Part shown: piece after piece, positions 26,285-35,050 of the stretch
Layout of the letters: every line of letters begins with the position of its first letter
Numbering within the stretch: the stretch's first letter is position 1
DNA from: Paracoccus sp. N5
GTDB taxonomy: Bacteria; Pseudomonadota; Alphaproteobacteria; Rhodobacterales; Rhodobacteraceae
Length of the DNA: 64,000 nucleotides
Direction of reading: 5' to 3'
Assembly: GCF_000371965.1 (NCBI RefSeq)
Contig: NZ_AQUO01000001.1
Coordinates: 2,240,001-2,304,000 of the forward strand
Made by a program: the position numbers and the translations under genes
Notes under the pieces: generated by a model
What the model was told of the DNA's origin: nothing
The model's database searches: none
What the model saw: the letters and a program-made list of their open reading frames with translations, nothing else

Positions 26285-26961
26285 CCGGCCAGAACCGCAG
26301 TTCCGCCGTAATGCAGCAGCGCGCCGAGCCTCATGACAGCCTCGACGATTTCCCGACGCCGCCTTGGGCGACGAGGGCGTTTTGTGAATGGCTGGAGCAG
26401 GGAGCGGGAAACGACTGGGATGCTGCGGCTCTTTGGGGTCTGGTGGCACGCGAACCAGCAGCCAATCGCGGCCATATGGTGCGGGTGCTGCGAGAGTTTT
26501 TCGGCGCGGTCGATGCGGCCGATGTCCATGATTATGGTGCCGGGTTCCCGGTCCGCGATTACCTGTTTGGGCCGCTGCCCGATCCGGTGCATTGGACGAT
26601 CACCAACCCGCCGTTCCGCCTGGCCGAGCAGTTCATCCAGCGCGCCCTGGCGACCTCGCGTCGCGGCGTCGCGGTGATCGTGCGCTCTGCCTTCCTGGAA
26701 GGCGTCGGGCGCTACCGCGACCTGTTCAGCGCCTTCCCGCCCAGCGACATCCTGCAATTCACGGAACGTGTGGTGATGCACAAGGGCCGGCTTTCGGCCA
26801 AGGGCAGCACGGCAACCGCCTATTGCTGGATCGTCTGGCGCAAGGAAGCCATGGGCGAGCCCACCCGGTTCCACTGGATCGCGCCATGCCGGCGCCGGCT
26901 GGAGCATGACTACGACTATCCGGCGGAACCGGCTGAGACGGTCGAGGGGGCGTTGCTGTGA
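26281..26961 (+). CDS. Phage adenine-specific DNA methyltransferase-like protein
   Basis: 226 residues from TTG 26281; ATG 26311 is an alternative. SLDDFPTPPWATRAF, HDYGAGFPVRDYL and WTITNPPFRLAEQFIQRAL; NPPF is the catalytic motif of N6-adenine methyltransferases, and the PTPPWATRAL-type start is common in phage orphan enzymes. The SAM-binding motif I is degenerate (PAANRGHMVRVL). May protect phage DNA or mark it. Confidence 0.75.
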   Translation: MTGQNRSSAVMQQRAEPHDSLDDFPTPPWATRAFCEWLEQGAGNDWDAAALWGLVAREPAANRGHMVRVLREFFGAVDAADVHDYGAGFPVRDYLFGPLPDPVHWTITNPPFRLAEQFIQRALATSRRGVAVIVRSAFLEGVGRYRDLFSAFPPSDILQFTERVVMHKGRLSAKGSTATAYCWIVWRKEAMGEPTRFHWIAPCRRRLEHDYDYPAEPAETVEGALL

Positions 26962-27149
26962 GCAAGCACCGGATCCGCCACGAGAACGCCTATCGCGCCG
27001 GTGCTCGCGCTGGCGTCCTAGCGCTCCTGGAAGCGCTGATCGCCGTGACGCCCGAAGCGGCGCATGCGGCGCTGCGGCGCCTGGCCGAGCGGGTTGCGGG
27101 CCAGTTCGCATTTCAACGGATTGAAGGGAAAGATCGTGATCCGCAGTAA
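26958..27149 (+). CDS. Small phage protein
   Basis: 63 residues from GTG 26958 (GTGA overlap with the upstream stop). Helical, Ala-rich: ALLEALIAVTPEAAHAALRR. Overlaps the next gene by 14 bp. No function recognised. Confidence 0.5.
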   Translation: MSKHRIRHENAYRAGARAGVLALLEALIAVTPEAAHAALRRLAERVAGQFAFQRIEGKDRDPQ

Positions 27150-27423
27150 GATCCTTGATGACGCGGGTTTTTGCATCATCCGCGACCGTGCCGATGCCTA
27201 TGGCAGCGCGCAGGTCGGTTTCGATGCCATCGCCCAGGTCTGGGCCGCGCTCGACCAGGCGCGCGGTGATCGTGCGCGCGGCGCAGCTGATGTCGCGGCC
27301 TTCATGGTCGCGGTCAAGCTCGTGCGCGCGTCGACCAATCCCGGTCACGTCGACAGCTGGGTCGATATCGCCGGTTTCGCGGCCCTCGGCGGCGAGATCG
27401 CGACGGAAGGCGGTGCGGCATGA
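27136..27423 (+). CDS. DUF6378 family phage protein
   Basis: 95 residues from GTG 27136. RADAYGSAQVGFDAIAQVWA, AFMVAVKLVRASTNPGHVDS, WVDIAGFAALGGEI: a MazG-like helical layout described as DUF6378 in phages. ATGA overlap with the next gene. Confidence 0.75.
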   Translation: MIRSKILDDAGFCIIRDRADAYGSAQVGFDAIAQVWAALDQARGDRARGAADVAAFMVAVKLVRASTNPGHVDSWVDIAGFAALGGEIATEGGAA

Positions 27424-28043
27424 CAGCGGTCCCACGCCAGCTCGGTCTGGTCGCCACGGATGACATGCCGGAATATCCGATCTCCTGTGAGGACCGGCTG
27501 GACGCGCATTTCTTCGTCCCCTGGAACATCAAGCGGTTTCGGAAAAGTGTGTTTCGCAACCTCTGTGACCCGGATGTGGGCTGGTATGGCTTCCTGCTGT
27601 TCCTGGAGTCCCACGACGAAACCCCCATCGGCACTCTGCCGACGGACGATCGGCTGCTGGTGAAGGCGATCGGGATCTCGGTCGATCTGTGGCAGTCGCT
27701 CTGCCAGCGAAGCATCACGCCGCTGCACAACTGGCATCGGGTCAGGTGCGACAATGGCGAAATCCGGCTGGCCCATCCCGTGGTGCAAGAGGTCGCGCTC
27801 GAGGCGATGAAGTCAAGCCGCAAGAACAGGGCCGAGCGGGACGAACGGAAGCGGGCTAAGCGGGTGAAGGATCTGCGCGAGATGATCGAAACCCGCATCG
27901 GCGCCGGGCAGCTGCTGCGCGATCCGACCTTCGTGGACCGCTTCAACGATTGGCTCGAAACGCGATATCCGGACAATCAGCGGCGCGAGCCGTTCATCCG
28001 CGCCGCGCTGGATGAATACCAGATCGAGGAGGGCGGCAGATGA
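27420..28043 (+). CDS. DUF1376-like phage replication protein
   Basis: 207 residues. WYGFLLFLESHDETPIGTLP, LLVKAIGISVDLWQSL and a long basic helix (SSRKNRAERDERKRAKRVKD) resemble DUF1376-type proteins that accompany phage replication modules. It precedes the iteron/DnaA-box region, which agrees with an initiator or loader role (inference). Confidence 0.6.
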   Translation: MTAVPRQLGLVATDDMPEYPISCEDRLDAHFFVPWNIKRFRKSVFRNLCDPDVGWYGFLLFLESHDETPIGTLPTDDRLLVKAIGISVDLWQSLCQRSITPLHNWHRVRCDNGEIRLAHPVVQEVALEAMKSSRKNRAERDERKRAKRVKDLREMIETRIGAGQLLRDPTFVDRFNDWLETRYPDNQRREPFIRAALDEYQIEEGGR

Positions 28044-28183
28044 TCTGTGCGGTTCTGTCGCAATCTGTGACGGTTACAGAATATTCCGGAACAATCACAG
28101 AAAATCACGGAATGAACACGGAAGATCACGGAATATTCCGTGTTTCGCCGCGTTCGATCCCTTTTTTTGCCCGGATTCTGTGA
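28040..28183 (+). CDS. 47-codon ORF overlapping the iterons
   Basis: ATGA overlap with the upstream gene: MICAVLSQSVTVTEYSG... The repeat sequence itself codes for a run of TENHG and TEDHG. Coding status doubtful; the DNA repeats may be the real feature. Confidence 0.3.
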   Translation: MICAVLSQSVTVTEYSGTITENHGMNTEDHGIFRVSPRSIPFFARIL

Positions 28184-28268
28184 CTGCTGAAAGGAAAAGA
28201 AACGAGAAGAAAAGAAATGAAAGGATATAGGCCGAGCCCGGACTTCGACCGGTGTGGCTTGTGGATAA
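28093..28268. other. Candidate replication origin: iterons plus DnaA box
   Basis: Four 10-bp direct repeats AATCACAGAA (28093), AATCACGGAA (28103), GAACACGGAA (28114) and GATCACGGAA (28124), spaced 10, 11 and 10 bp, i.e. about one helical turn. The last runs into the palindrome CACGGAATATTCCGTG (28127-28142). A purine-rich AT tract follows (28185-28230), then a perfect DnaA box TTGTGGATAA (28259-28268). Confidence 0.65.
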
Positions 28269-28298
28269 GTCAGCAAGCTGGGGAACACGGGTATTGCG

Positions 28299-28889
28299 AT
28301 GACAGGGACAAGGACGGAAGCCGAGGCGCGGGTTGATGCGCTGCTGCTGGAGCCTTTGGCAGGGCTGAAGCGGGGAAAGGACGGGGCGGGCAAGCGGCTT
28401 AGCCCCGAGGCCCATGGGAAGATGCTGGCGCGGTTGCGGTCCTGGCTGACCTATCTGGACGATCAGCATCTGGCGGGTCTGCGCGACCATATCGCAGCGA
28501 TGGCCGTAAAGGATGAATGGCCGAGCGAGGCGCATATCCGGCGCGTGGCCATGACGATGAGCCCGGCGCCGTCCGAGGCTTCGCCCTATCCGCGCAGCAT
28601 GATGACCTCGGTCCTGGGCTTTCGCGCCATGGCCGAGGGCTGGGCCTTCGAGATGTATCAGGAGGTCAAGCGCCACGGCCCGCCGCCGTTCGTCGAGGGC
28701 GGCTGGAAGGAAAAGCAGCTGCGCGAGGAAGCGGCCGAGAACCAGCGCCAGTTGCTGATCGCGCGCGAGAACGTCGCCGCCGGGATCGCGACCGGTGTCC
28801 AGATCGCATTCCTCAACCACTGGAACAAGGACATGGCGGAGATCCGCGCCATGCAGGACGAAAAGCGTAGGGAAGGGCAGGCGGCATGA
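28299..28889 (+). CDS. Hypothetical protein next to the putative origin
   Basis: 196 residues, mostly helical, with a basic N-terminal half (LAGLKRGKDGAGKRLSPEAH) and a long helix near 140-175 (KQLREEAAENQRQLLIAREN). Position after the origin suggests a replication accessory such as a helicase loader (inference only). Confidence 0.55.
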   Translation: MTGTRTEAEARVDALLLEPLAGLKRGKDGAGKRLSPEAHGKMLARLRSWLTYLDDQHLAGLRDHIAAMAVKDEWPSEAHIRRVAMTMSPAPSEASPYPRSMMTSVLGFRAMAEGWAFEMYQEVKRHGPPPFVEGGWKEKQLREEAAENQRQLLIARENVAAGIATGVQIAFLNHWNKDMAEIRAMQDEKRREGQAA

Positions 28890-29527
28890 ACGCGATGTGG
28901 CCACGTCGCGCCGCGGTGCGCGAGATGACGATCCAGCAGGCGTTGGAATGGGCTTTTGCGGTCGAGCGGGCCCAGATCGATTTCGACGAAACCGGGGCGC
29001 ATGAGTTCGACCGGCCTGGTGTCGACAACATCTGGATCCTGCAGCGCCAGCGCGAGTTGGGTTGCCGGGTCGATGGCGGTGGATCCAGCGATCCGCATCC
29101 CGATGCTCAGATCATCGCGGCGGCCGTCGAGGCGCTGCCGATCGGGGTGGGGGGGCGGCGCATGGCGCTGCTGGTCGCGGAATGCGCCCGGGCGCGGCGG
29201 GTGCCGTGCTGGCGGGCCGATGAACGCCGGGCGGTCGTTCCGTGCGGCTGGGATACGACGGATGCTGGAGAATGGCTGGCCTGCACCCGAAAGCTCGACA
29301 GCGTGACGTTTCGGGATGCGCGCAGCCGGGTCAAGACCTATCGCCCTGAGCTGTGCCCGGTTACCTATACCGGGTCGGCGGCGGCTCTGGCGTATCGGCG
29401 GCGCGAGTATCTGGCATGGTATGGGGCCCTGTTGCACCTGCTGTCCGAACTGTCATGGTGCGACGCCTTTACGGCGCTGAAGCTGGTGGACGGGCTGCCT
29501 GATCTCTCTCCATGGAATAGCGCTTGA
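28886..29527 (+). CDS. Hypothetical phage protein before the late genes
   Basis: 213 residues. TIQQALEWAFAVERAQIDF and a C-terminal SAAALAYRRREYLAWYGALL segment; two Cys in RRVPCWRADERRAVVPCGW. It is the last early gene, and late regulators (Q-like) often sit here, but no family was recognised. Confidence 0.55.
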   Translation: MNAMWPRRAAVREMTIQQALEWAFAVERAQIDFDETGAHEFDRPGVDNIWILQRQRELGCRVDGGGSSDPHPDAQIIAAAVEALPIGVGGRRMALLVAECARARRVPCWRADERRAVVPCGWDTTDAGEWLACTRKLDSVTFRDARSRVKTYRPELCPVTYTGSAAALAYRRREYLAWYGALLHLLSELSWCDAFTALKLVDGLPDLSPWNSA

Positions 29528-29683
29528 CTTCCCCCTGGCTTCCTTGACATTCTGCCACCACCATACCTGCGCCCGTATGAGAGATCATCGCGGGCGCTTC
29601 TCATTTCCGGGATACCCGAGCGCGCCCGCCGACAGGCGCGGTTATGATGGCCGGCTGCAGCGGCGGGGCGGCTGGCCGACACC
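29528..29683 (+). promoter_or_regulatory. Intergenic region, possible late promoter
   Basis: TTGACA at 29544-29549 could be a -35, but the -10 is poor (TACCTG at 15 bp). An ATGAGA...TCTCAT inverted repeat lies at about 29578-29605. No gene is seen. Confidence 0.25.
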
Positions 29684-30415
29684 ATGGCAAATCCCATCAT
29701 GCTCACTCTCGTCCTCGATGACCGGGAGATGCAGGCGCATCTGTCCCGGCTCTCTGATCGCCAGGTGCGCATCGCCGGCTCCTGGGCTCTGAACGACACG
29801 GCGCGAGATGTGCTGGCCCATGTGCAGGGCCGGATGGATGAGGTCTTCGACCGGCCGACGCCGTTCACCAAGAACGCCTTCACGGTGAAGGGCGCGCGCC
29901 CGGACAACCTGACCGCCGAAGTCATGGAACGGCCCTCGGTCGGGCGGCGGCATTTCCTGAAGGTGCAGGAAAGCGGCGGCGCACGTGGTCGAACCGGCCT
30001 CGAGGGGCTGCTGGATGCGCGCCTGGCCTATGACGGGATCATCACGGCGGTGACACCGGCGGGCGGGGCCAAGCTCAATGCCTATGGCAACTGGGACACT
30101 GGCGAGCGGAACCGCGTGCTGTCCGCTGTGCAGGCGCAGCGAGACACAACGGCAAACACCAGTGCGGCGTCGCGCAAGCGCAACCGCAAGCGTGCCGGCT
30201 TCTTCGTGCCTCGGGCTGAAAGTCGGCTCTCGGCAGGAATCTGGAAGCGCGATGCCGATGGCACCATCAGCAAGGTGCTGCACTTCACGCGGGCCATGCC
30301 GACCTACGATCCGCGCCTCGGCTTCCTCGACGGCGCGGCGGACGTGTATCAGGCCAAGCTGCCCGACCATCTGCGGCGCACCACCGCCAAGATGGCGGCG
30401 CGGTCGGGCGGTTGA
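29684..30415 (+). CDS. Phage morphogenesis protein, possibly minor-tail gpZ-like
   Basis: 243 residues. SWALNDTARDVLAHVQGRMD, VFDRPTPFTKNAFTVKGARP, MERPSVGRRHFLKVQESGG and RNRKRAGFFVPRAES. The N-terminal plan (helix, loss of small residues, basic middle) resembles lambda-type gpZ/tail-completion proteins, but its place before terminase is unusual for that. Role uncertain. Confidence 0.5.
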   Translation: MANPIMLTLVLDDREMQAHLSRLSDRQVRIAGSWALNDTARDVLAHVQGRMDEVFDRPTPFTKNAFTVKGARPDNLTAEVMERPSVGRRHFLKVQESGGARGRTGLEGLLDARLAYDGIITAVTPAGGAKLNAYGNWDTGERNRVLSAVQAQRDTTANTSAASRKRNRKRAGFFVPRAESRLSAGIWKRDADGTISKVLHFTRAMPTYDPRLGFLDGAADVYQAKLPDHLRRTTAKMAARSGG

Positions 30416-30439
30416 CCGCCGCTGCATCCCATTGCCCAA

Positions 30440-30505
30440 AAAAGGGGCACCCCTCGGGTCCTTCCCCCCATCGGGCCGCACGGGGGTCATTCGCGCCCCG
30501 TTAAA
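30440..30505. other. Candidate cos-like G/C-run region
   Basis: Alternating blocks AAAAAAGGGGC, ACCCCTCGGGTCC, TTCCCCCC, ACGGGGGTC and GCGCCCCG in the non-coding 30416-30569 gap just before TerS, where cos sites of GpA-type phages often lie. No cut site can be named. Confidence 0.25.
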
Positions 30506-30569
30506 TTTAGGTGAGCAAAATCAGCCGCATGCTGCGGTTGGGGTTGCTGTTGTTCATCTTGGAGATGTC

Positions 30570-31238
30570 ATGTCGCTCACCATCACGCTGGCAGATGGGA
30601 GCGTGCTCGATGTCGCGCGCTATCCTTTGCCGGATGGCGTGGTCGATGACGGCACGCCTCTGAACCGCGCCCAGCTCGCCAAGGCCTTCGGCGTCTCGGA
30701 AAACACGATCACGAAATGGCTTTCGCAGGGCATGCCCGTCGAGAGCGCCGGCCAGAACGGGGTTTCCTACGAATTCCGACTCGGGCATTGCTGGGCGTGG
30801 CGGCAGGACCGCGATGATCGGTCCCGGGCCGCGAAGCTGCGCGGCGACCAGCTCGCCGCGCAGGCCGCGCTCGCGTTCCGCAACCTCGACGACGACCAGG
30901 CCGAGGAAGAGGCGGAACTGACCGCCGACGACCTGCGGAAATGGTCCGAGGCGGAATATCATCGCAACCGCGTGGCCGAGCAGCGGGGCGATCTGCTGCG
31001 CGCCGACCGGATGCGGCCGCTCCTCGAGGATCTGGTGGTCGCCTTCGGCACGGCGATGGACAACCTGCCGGACTTTGCCGAGATGAACTTCGGCTTGTCG
31101 CCGGCGCAGGTCGCGCAGATGCAGGATTACTGCGACCAGGTGCGGGGCGAGGCGCGGCGTCTTATCGAGGAGCGCCTGGCCCGGGGCGGTGCCGTGATCG
31201 CGCTGAACGGCCGGCAATCGGAAATGGAACTGGGCTGA
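30570..31238 (+). CDS. Terminase small subunit (Nu1/DUF1441-like)
   Basis: Binds the packaging site and loads the large subunit. 222 residues with an N-terminal HTH (LNRAQLAKAFGVSENTITKW) followed by long helices (EAEYHRNRVAEQRGDLLRAD) for oligomerisation. Start at 30570 with GGAGATGTC upstream. The stop overlaps the TerL ATG. Confidence 0.85.
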   Translation: MSLTITLADGSVLDVARYPLPDGVVDDGTPLNRAQLAKAFGVSENTITKWLSQGMPVESAGQNGVSYEFRLGHCWAWRQDRDDRSRAAKLRGDQLAAQAALAFRNLDDDQAEEEAELTADDLRKWSEAEYHRNRVAEQRGDLLRADRMRPLLEDLVVAFGTAMDNLPDFAEMNFGLSPAQVAQMQDYCDQVRGEARRLIEERLARGGAVIALNGRQSEMELG

Positions 31239-33406
31239 TGGTGCTGATGCTTGATCGCGGCATGGGGCAGCTGAGCCGCATCCCGCCGCTGCCGCCCTTC
31301 ATCACACCGGAGGAGATGTTGGCGGACGCGCTCCCGCTGCTCGATCCGCCCAGCCGGATCACGGTCACGGACGCGGCTGAGGGCGCCCTGCGGGTGCCCA
31401 TCGCAGGAAGGTGGGGCGAATATGATCGCGGTGTCACGCCCTACACCATCGAGCCGCAGGACATCTCGCAGTCTCGACGCTTCAAGGGCGTGATCTTTGT
31501 CGGGCCGTCGCAGAGCGGCAAGAGCCAGATGCTGCTTTCCGTATCTGCGCATGCAATCACCTGCGCGCCTGGCCCGGTGCAGCTGATCCACATGACCAAG
31601 ACCGATGCCGACGCCTGGGTCGAGGAGAAGCTAAACCCGGCGATTTACAACAGCCCCCGGCTCTACGAACGACTGGGAAAAGCGCGCGACGACAGCACGT
31701 TTAGCCGCAAGCGCTTCAAGGGCATGCGCCTGACCATCGGCTATCCGGTGGCGAACCAGCTTTCGTCCCGTTCGCAGCGCATGGTGCTGCTGACGGATTA
31801 CGATCACATGCCGCAACGGCTCGGGCCGAAGGATGCGCCTGAGGACACGCCTTTCGGCATGGCCTTGCGCCGCATCAAGACCTTCCTCAGCCGGGGCTGT
31901 GTCTTCGTCGAAAGCACGCCCGCCTTTCCGGTGGACGAGGACAAGGCCCGCGCTGCCAATCCGCTGGAGCCACACCTGATGCCTGCCACCACGGGCGGGA
32001 TCGTGAACCTGTATAACGAGGGCACGCGCGGCCGCTGGTATTGGCAATGCCCGGATTGCGAAGATCTGTTCGAGCCTACCTATGAACGGCTCGACTATAA
32101 CCGGGATCTCGATCCCGGCGAGGCCGGCGACAGCGCGGTCATGGTCTGCCCGCATTGCGGATCGGTCCTGCCGCATCGCCACAAGGCCGAGCTGAACCGG
32201 CGTGCTGCGCAGCACCATGGCGGCTGGCTGCATGAGGGCAGGGTGGTAGACGAGGCCACCGGGCGCCGGAACCTGGTCAGGATCGATGATGCGGAGATCC
32301 GCAACACGCCTTTTGCGAGCTATGCCTTCAATGGCGTCGCGGCGGCCTTCTCATCCTGGTCCGGACTGGTCGAACGCTACGAGACCGCCCGCCGGGCGTT
32401 CGAGATCGATAACGACGATCTGGATTTTTCCGGCGTCCATTACACCGAAATCGGCGTGCCCTATCGCCGGCCGAAGCTCGAGGACGAGGACGCGCTTACG
32501 GTCGAGGTGCTGCGCGAGCACGCGCTACCGCTGCCGAAGGGGATCGCGCCGAGCTGGGCGCGCTTCGTCACGGTCATGGTCGACGTGCAGGGCAACCGCT
32601 TCGAGGTGATGGCCATGGCCTGGGGCGCAGAAGGGGAGCGCGTCGCGCTTGATCGCTTTGCGATTCATCAGCCCCCCGATGATGCCCCGAGCGCAAAGGG
32701 CGACGACGGGAAATATCGGGCGGTCGATCCGGGCCGGTATGCTGAAGATGCCAACGTCCTGGCCGAACTCGCCGACCGGGTCTATCCGGTCGAGGGGGCG
32801 GATTGGGGCCTGAAACCGGTCGCGGTGGTAATCGACTTCAACGGCCCTAAGGGTTGGTCCGACAACGCCGAGAAGTTCTGGCGAAAGCAGGCACGCGAGG
32901 GTCGCGGCGGTCGCTTCTATTTGTCGATCGGCCGCGCCGGCTTCAACCAGCGCGATCGGGTCTGGCACGAGGCGCCGGAACGCGCCTCGGGTGGCAAGAA
33001 GGCGCGCGGCATCCGGTTGCTCAACATGGCGGTAGACCGGTTGAAGGATTCGGTTGCCGCGGCGCTGGGGCGGCTGGATACGCCGGTCAATGCCCAGCAC
33101 GTTCCGTCCTGGATGGGCGCGGAGCATGTTGCCGAGCATCTCGCCGAACAGCGCGGCGACAAGGGCTGGGAATTGCGCAAGGGCATCTTGCGCAATGAGT
33201 CCCTCGACCAATCGGTGCAGGGCTTGGCACTGGCCGAGCACCTTGGCATCAACCGCGTCAACTGGGAGGCACCGCCCGCCTGGTGTCTGGCCGGCATGCT
33301 GAACCCGAACGCCGTCCAGTTGGAGCGGCCGAACGATCCCGACAGCGCGCGCAGCCGTCCCGACCCGGATCTGCCCCGCGCCATCAACTTCCTGAGGAGG
33401 CGTTGA
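31238..33406 (+). CDS. Terminase large subunit, GpA family
   Basis: ATP-driven packaging motor and nuclease, 722 residues. Walker A GPSQSGKS at about residue 90, the Walker-B-like VLLTDYDHM, a zinc-ribbon insertion WYWQCPDCEDLF ... VMVCPHCG (about 270-310), and the nuclease domain beginning RFVTVMVDVQGNRFEVMAMA. Typical of lambda gpA-like enzymes that use cos sites. Confidence 0.93.
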   Translation: MVLMLDRGMGQLSRIPPLPPFITPEEMLADALPLLDPPSRITVTDAAEGALRVPIAGRWGEYDRGVTPYTIEPQDISQSRRFKGVIFVGPSQSGKSQMLLSVSAHAITCAPGPVQLIHMTKTDADAWVEEKLNPAIYNSPRLYERLGKARDDSTFSRKRFKGMRLTIGYPVANQLSSRSQRMVLLTDYDHMPQRLGPKDAPEDTPFGMALRRIKTFLSRGCVFVESTPAFPVDEDKARAANPLEPHLMPATTGGIVNLYNEGTRGRWYWQCPDCEDLFEPTYERLDYNRDLDPGEAGDSAVMVCPHCGSVLPHRHKAELNRRAAQHHGGWLHEGRVVDEATGRRNLVRIDDAEIRNTPFASYAFNGVAAAFSSWSGLVERYETARRAFEIDNDDLDFSGVHYTEIGVPYRRPKLEDEDALTVEVLREHALPLPKGIAPSWARFVTVMVDVQGNRFEVMAMAWGAEGERVALDRFAIHQPPDDAPSAKGDDGKYRAVDPGRYAEDANVLAELADRVYPVEGADWGLKPVAVVIDFNGPKGWSDNAEKFWRKQAREGRGGRFYLSIGRAGFNQRDRVWHEAPERASGGKKARGIRLLNMAVDRLKDSVAAALGRLDTPVNAQHVPSWMGAEHVAEHLAEQRGDKGWELRKGILRNESLDQSVQGLALAEHLGINRVNWEAPPAWCLAGMLNPNAVQLERPNDPDSARSRPDPDLPRAINFLRRR

Positions 33407-33409
33407 GCC

Positions 33410-33613
33410 ATGCCCTTTACCCAGGCTGATGCCGAGCGCCTGCGCGCGGCAATCGCGAAAGGTGTCTCCGAAGCGGAGGTCAACGGCGAGCGGGTTCGCT
33501 TTCGGTCGCTGGCCGAGATGAAAGAGACGCTGATCATGATCGAGGACGTTCTGGCGGGCCGAGCTTCGGGGGCGTTCCGTGTCAGCTTTCCGCGCACCAC
33601 GCGAGGGCTGTGA
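33410..33613 (+). CDS. gpW-like head-tail joining protein
   Basis: 67 residues: FTQADAERLRAAIAKGVSEA, then VNGERVRFRSLAEMKETL, the helix-hairpin-helix plan of lambda gpW. Lies between TerL and portal exactly as in lambda. Confidence 0.85.
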   Translation: MPFTQADAERLRAAIAKGVSEAEVNGERVRFRSLAEMKETLIMIEDVLAGRASGAFRVSFPRTTRGL

Positions 33614-35025
33614 TGAACGTCATCGATCGTGTCATCGGCTATTTCAGCCCCGAGGTCGGGTTGCGGCGCGTCACGGCCCGGGCGCAGGCGTCGGCCGTCA
33701 TGAACTATGACGCCGCCTCTCGTGGGCGGCGCACATATGGCTGGAAAGCACCTGCGACAGCGGCGGATGCCGCGGCTTTCGGTTCGCGCGAACGGCTGCG
33801 GCAGATCAGCCGCGACATGATCCGAAACCGTGCCTACGCGGCTCGGGCCCGCGATGTCGTGGTCGCGAACGTCGTCGGCGAGGGGATCATCCCATCGATC
33901 CGGTCGGATAACGCGAATGCCAAGCCCGTGGTCGAAGAGCTGATGCGGCGGCACCTCCTGTCGAACGACATCGATTCTCTTGGCGAATACGACCTGCAGG
34001 AGATGCAGCAGATCTGCATGGCGACGGTGTTCAGCGATGGCGAAGTATTCCTGCGCCGCCGCGCGCGGAATGCCCGCTTCGGTGCTGCCCTGGCACTGCC
34101 CTATCAGGTCGAGTTGCTGGAGGCCGACTGTCTCGACACGACCGTGCAGAGCAATGGCGCGAACCTGGTAATCGAAGGCGTCGAGTATGGGCCGACCGGC
34201 GCCATAGAGGCCTATCACTTCTTATCCGAGCATCCGGGCGCGGTGCGTCACGGCGACACGCCTACCTCGACGCGGGTGCATTGGTCCGACGTGATCCATG
34301 TCCGGCGCTTTGATCGGCCAGGGCAGTTGCGCGGCGTTCCCTGGCTCGCACCGGTCATGATGACGCTGGGAGAACTGTCGGATTACCAGGAGGCGCAGAT
34401 CCTGAAGCAACGCATGTCGTCGCTGATGGCCATCATGCTGAAATGGGTCGGCGGATCGCAAAAGGGCACGACGGGTGGCAAAGGGCTCGAGGAACTGGCC
34501 CCTGGCGCGGTGGTCGAACTGCCGGACGGCGCCGAGCCGGTAACTGTCAATCCGCCCACGGTGGAAGGATATTCCGACTTCATGAAGCAAGGCCTGCGGG
34601 CCATCGCGGCCGGGATCGGGGTCACCTATGAATCTCTCGCGGTGGACCTGGAAAAAGTGAACTTCTCCTCGGGTCGCCTCGGTCGCAACGAAATGGACCG
34701 GCTGGTCCGGATGTGGCAGCGCGGTCTGATGATCGCCCAGTTCGGCGCCGGCATGGAACGCTGGTTCCGCGACGGACTGCGTCTGGTCGGCCACGGCGGC
34801 ATCCCGTTCACCATGGACTGGACGCCGCCGCGTCGCATCCTGGTCGATCCGACCAAGGAAATCCCGGCCATGATCGAGGAGATCGATGCCGGTCTCAACA
34901 GCCGCCAGGGGGTGCAGCGCGAACTCGGGCGCGACCCAGACCGGATTCGCGAAGAGCGCGTCAAGGATCAGCAAGCCGACAAGGACGACGGGCTGTCGAT
35001 ACCGCCGGCTGCCAAGCCGGGCTAG
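33613..35025 (+). CDS. Portal protein, lambda family
   Basis: 470 residues forming the dodecameric DNA entry ring. SRERLRQISRDMIRNRAYAA, VANVVGEGIIPSI, VHWSDVIHVRRFDRPGQLRG, GVTYESLAVDLEKVNFSSGR. ATG 33613 overlaps the gpW stop (TGATG). Charged C-terminal tail. Confidence 0.93.
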   Translation: MNVIDRVIGYFSPEVGLRRVTARAQASAVMNYDAASRGRRTYGWKAPATAADAAAFGSRERLRQISRDMIRNRAYAARARDVVVANVVGEGIIPSIRSDNANAKPVVEELMRRHLLSNDIDSLGEYDLQEMQQICMATVFSDGEVFLRRRARNARFGAALALPYQVELLEADCLDTTVQSNGANLVIEGVEYGPTGAIEAYHFLSEHPGAVRHGDTPTSTRVHWSDVIHVRRFDRPGQLRGVPWLAPVMMTLGELSDYQEAQILKQRMSSLMAIMLKWVGGSQKGTTGGKGLEELAPGAVVELPDGAEPVTVNPPTVEGYSDFMKQGLRAIAAGIGVTYESLAVDLEKVNFSSGRLGRNEMDRLVRMWQRGLMIAQFGAGMERWFRDGLRLVGHGGIPFTMDWTPPRRILVDPTKEIPAMIEEIDAGLNSRQGVQRELGRDPDRIREERVKDQQADKDDGLSIPPAAKPG

Positions 35026-35050
35026 CCCAAGCAGCAGAAGGATGAGCAGG

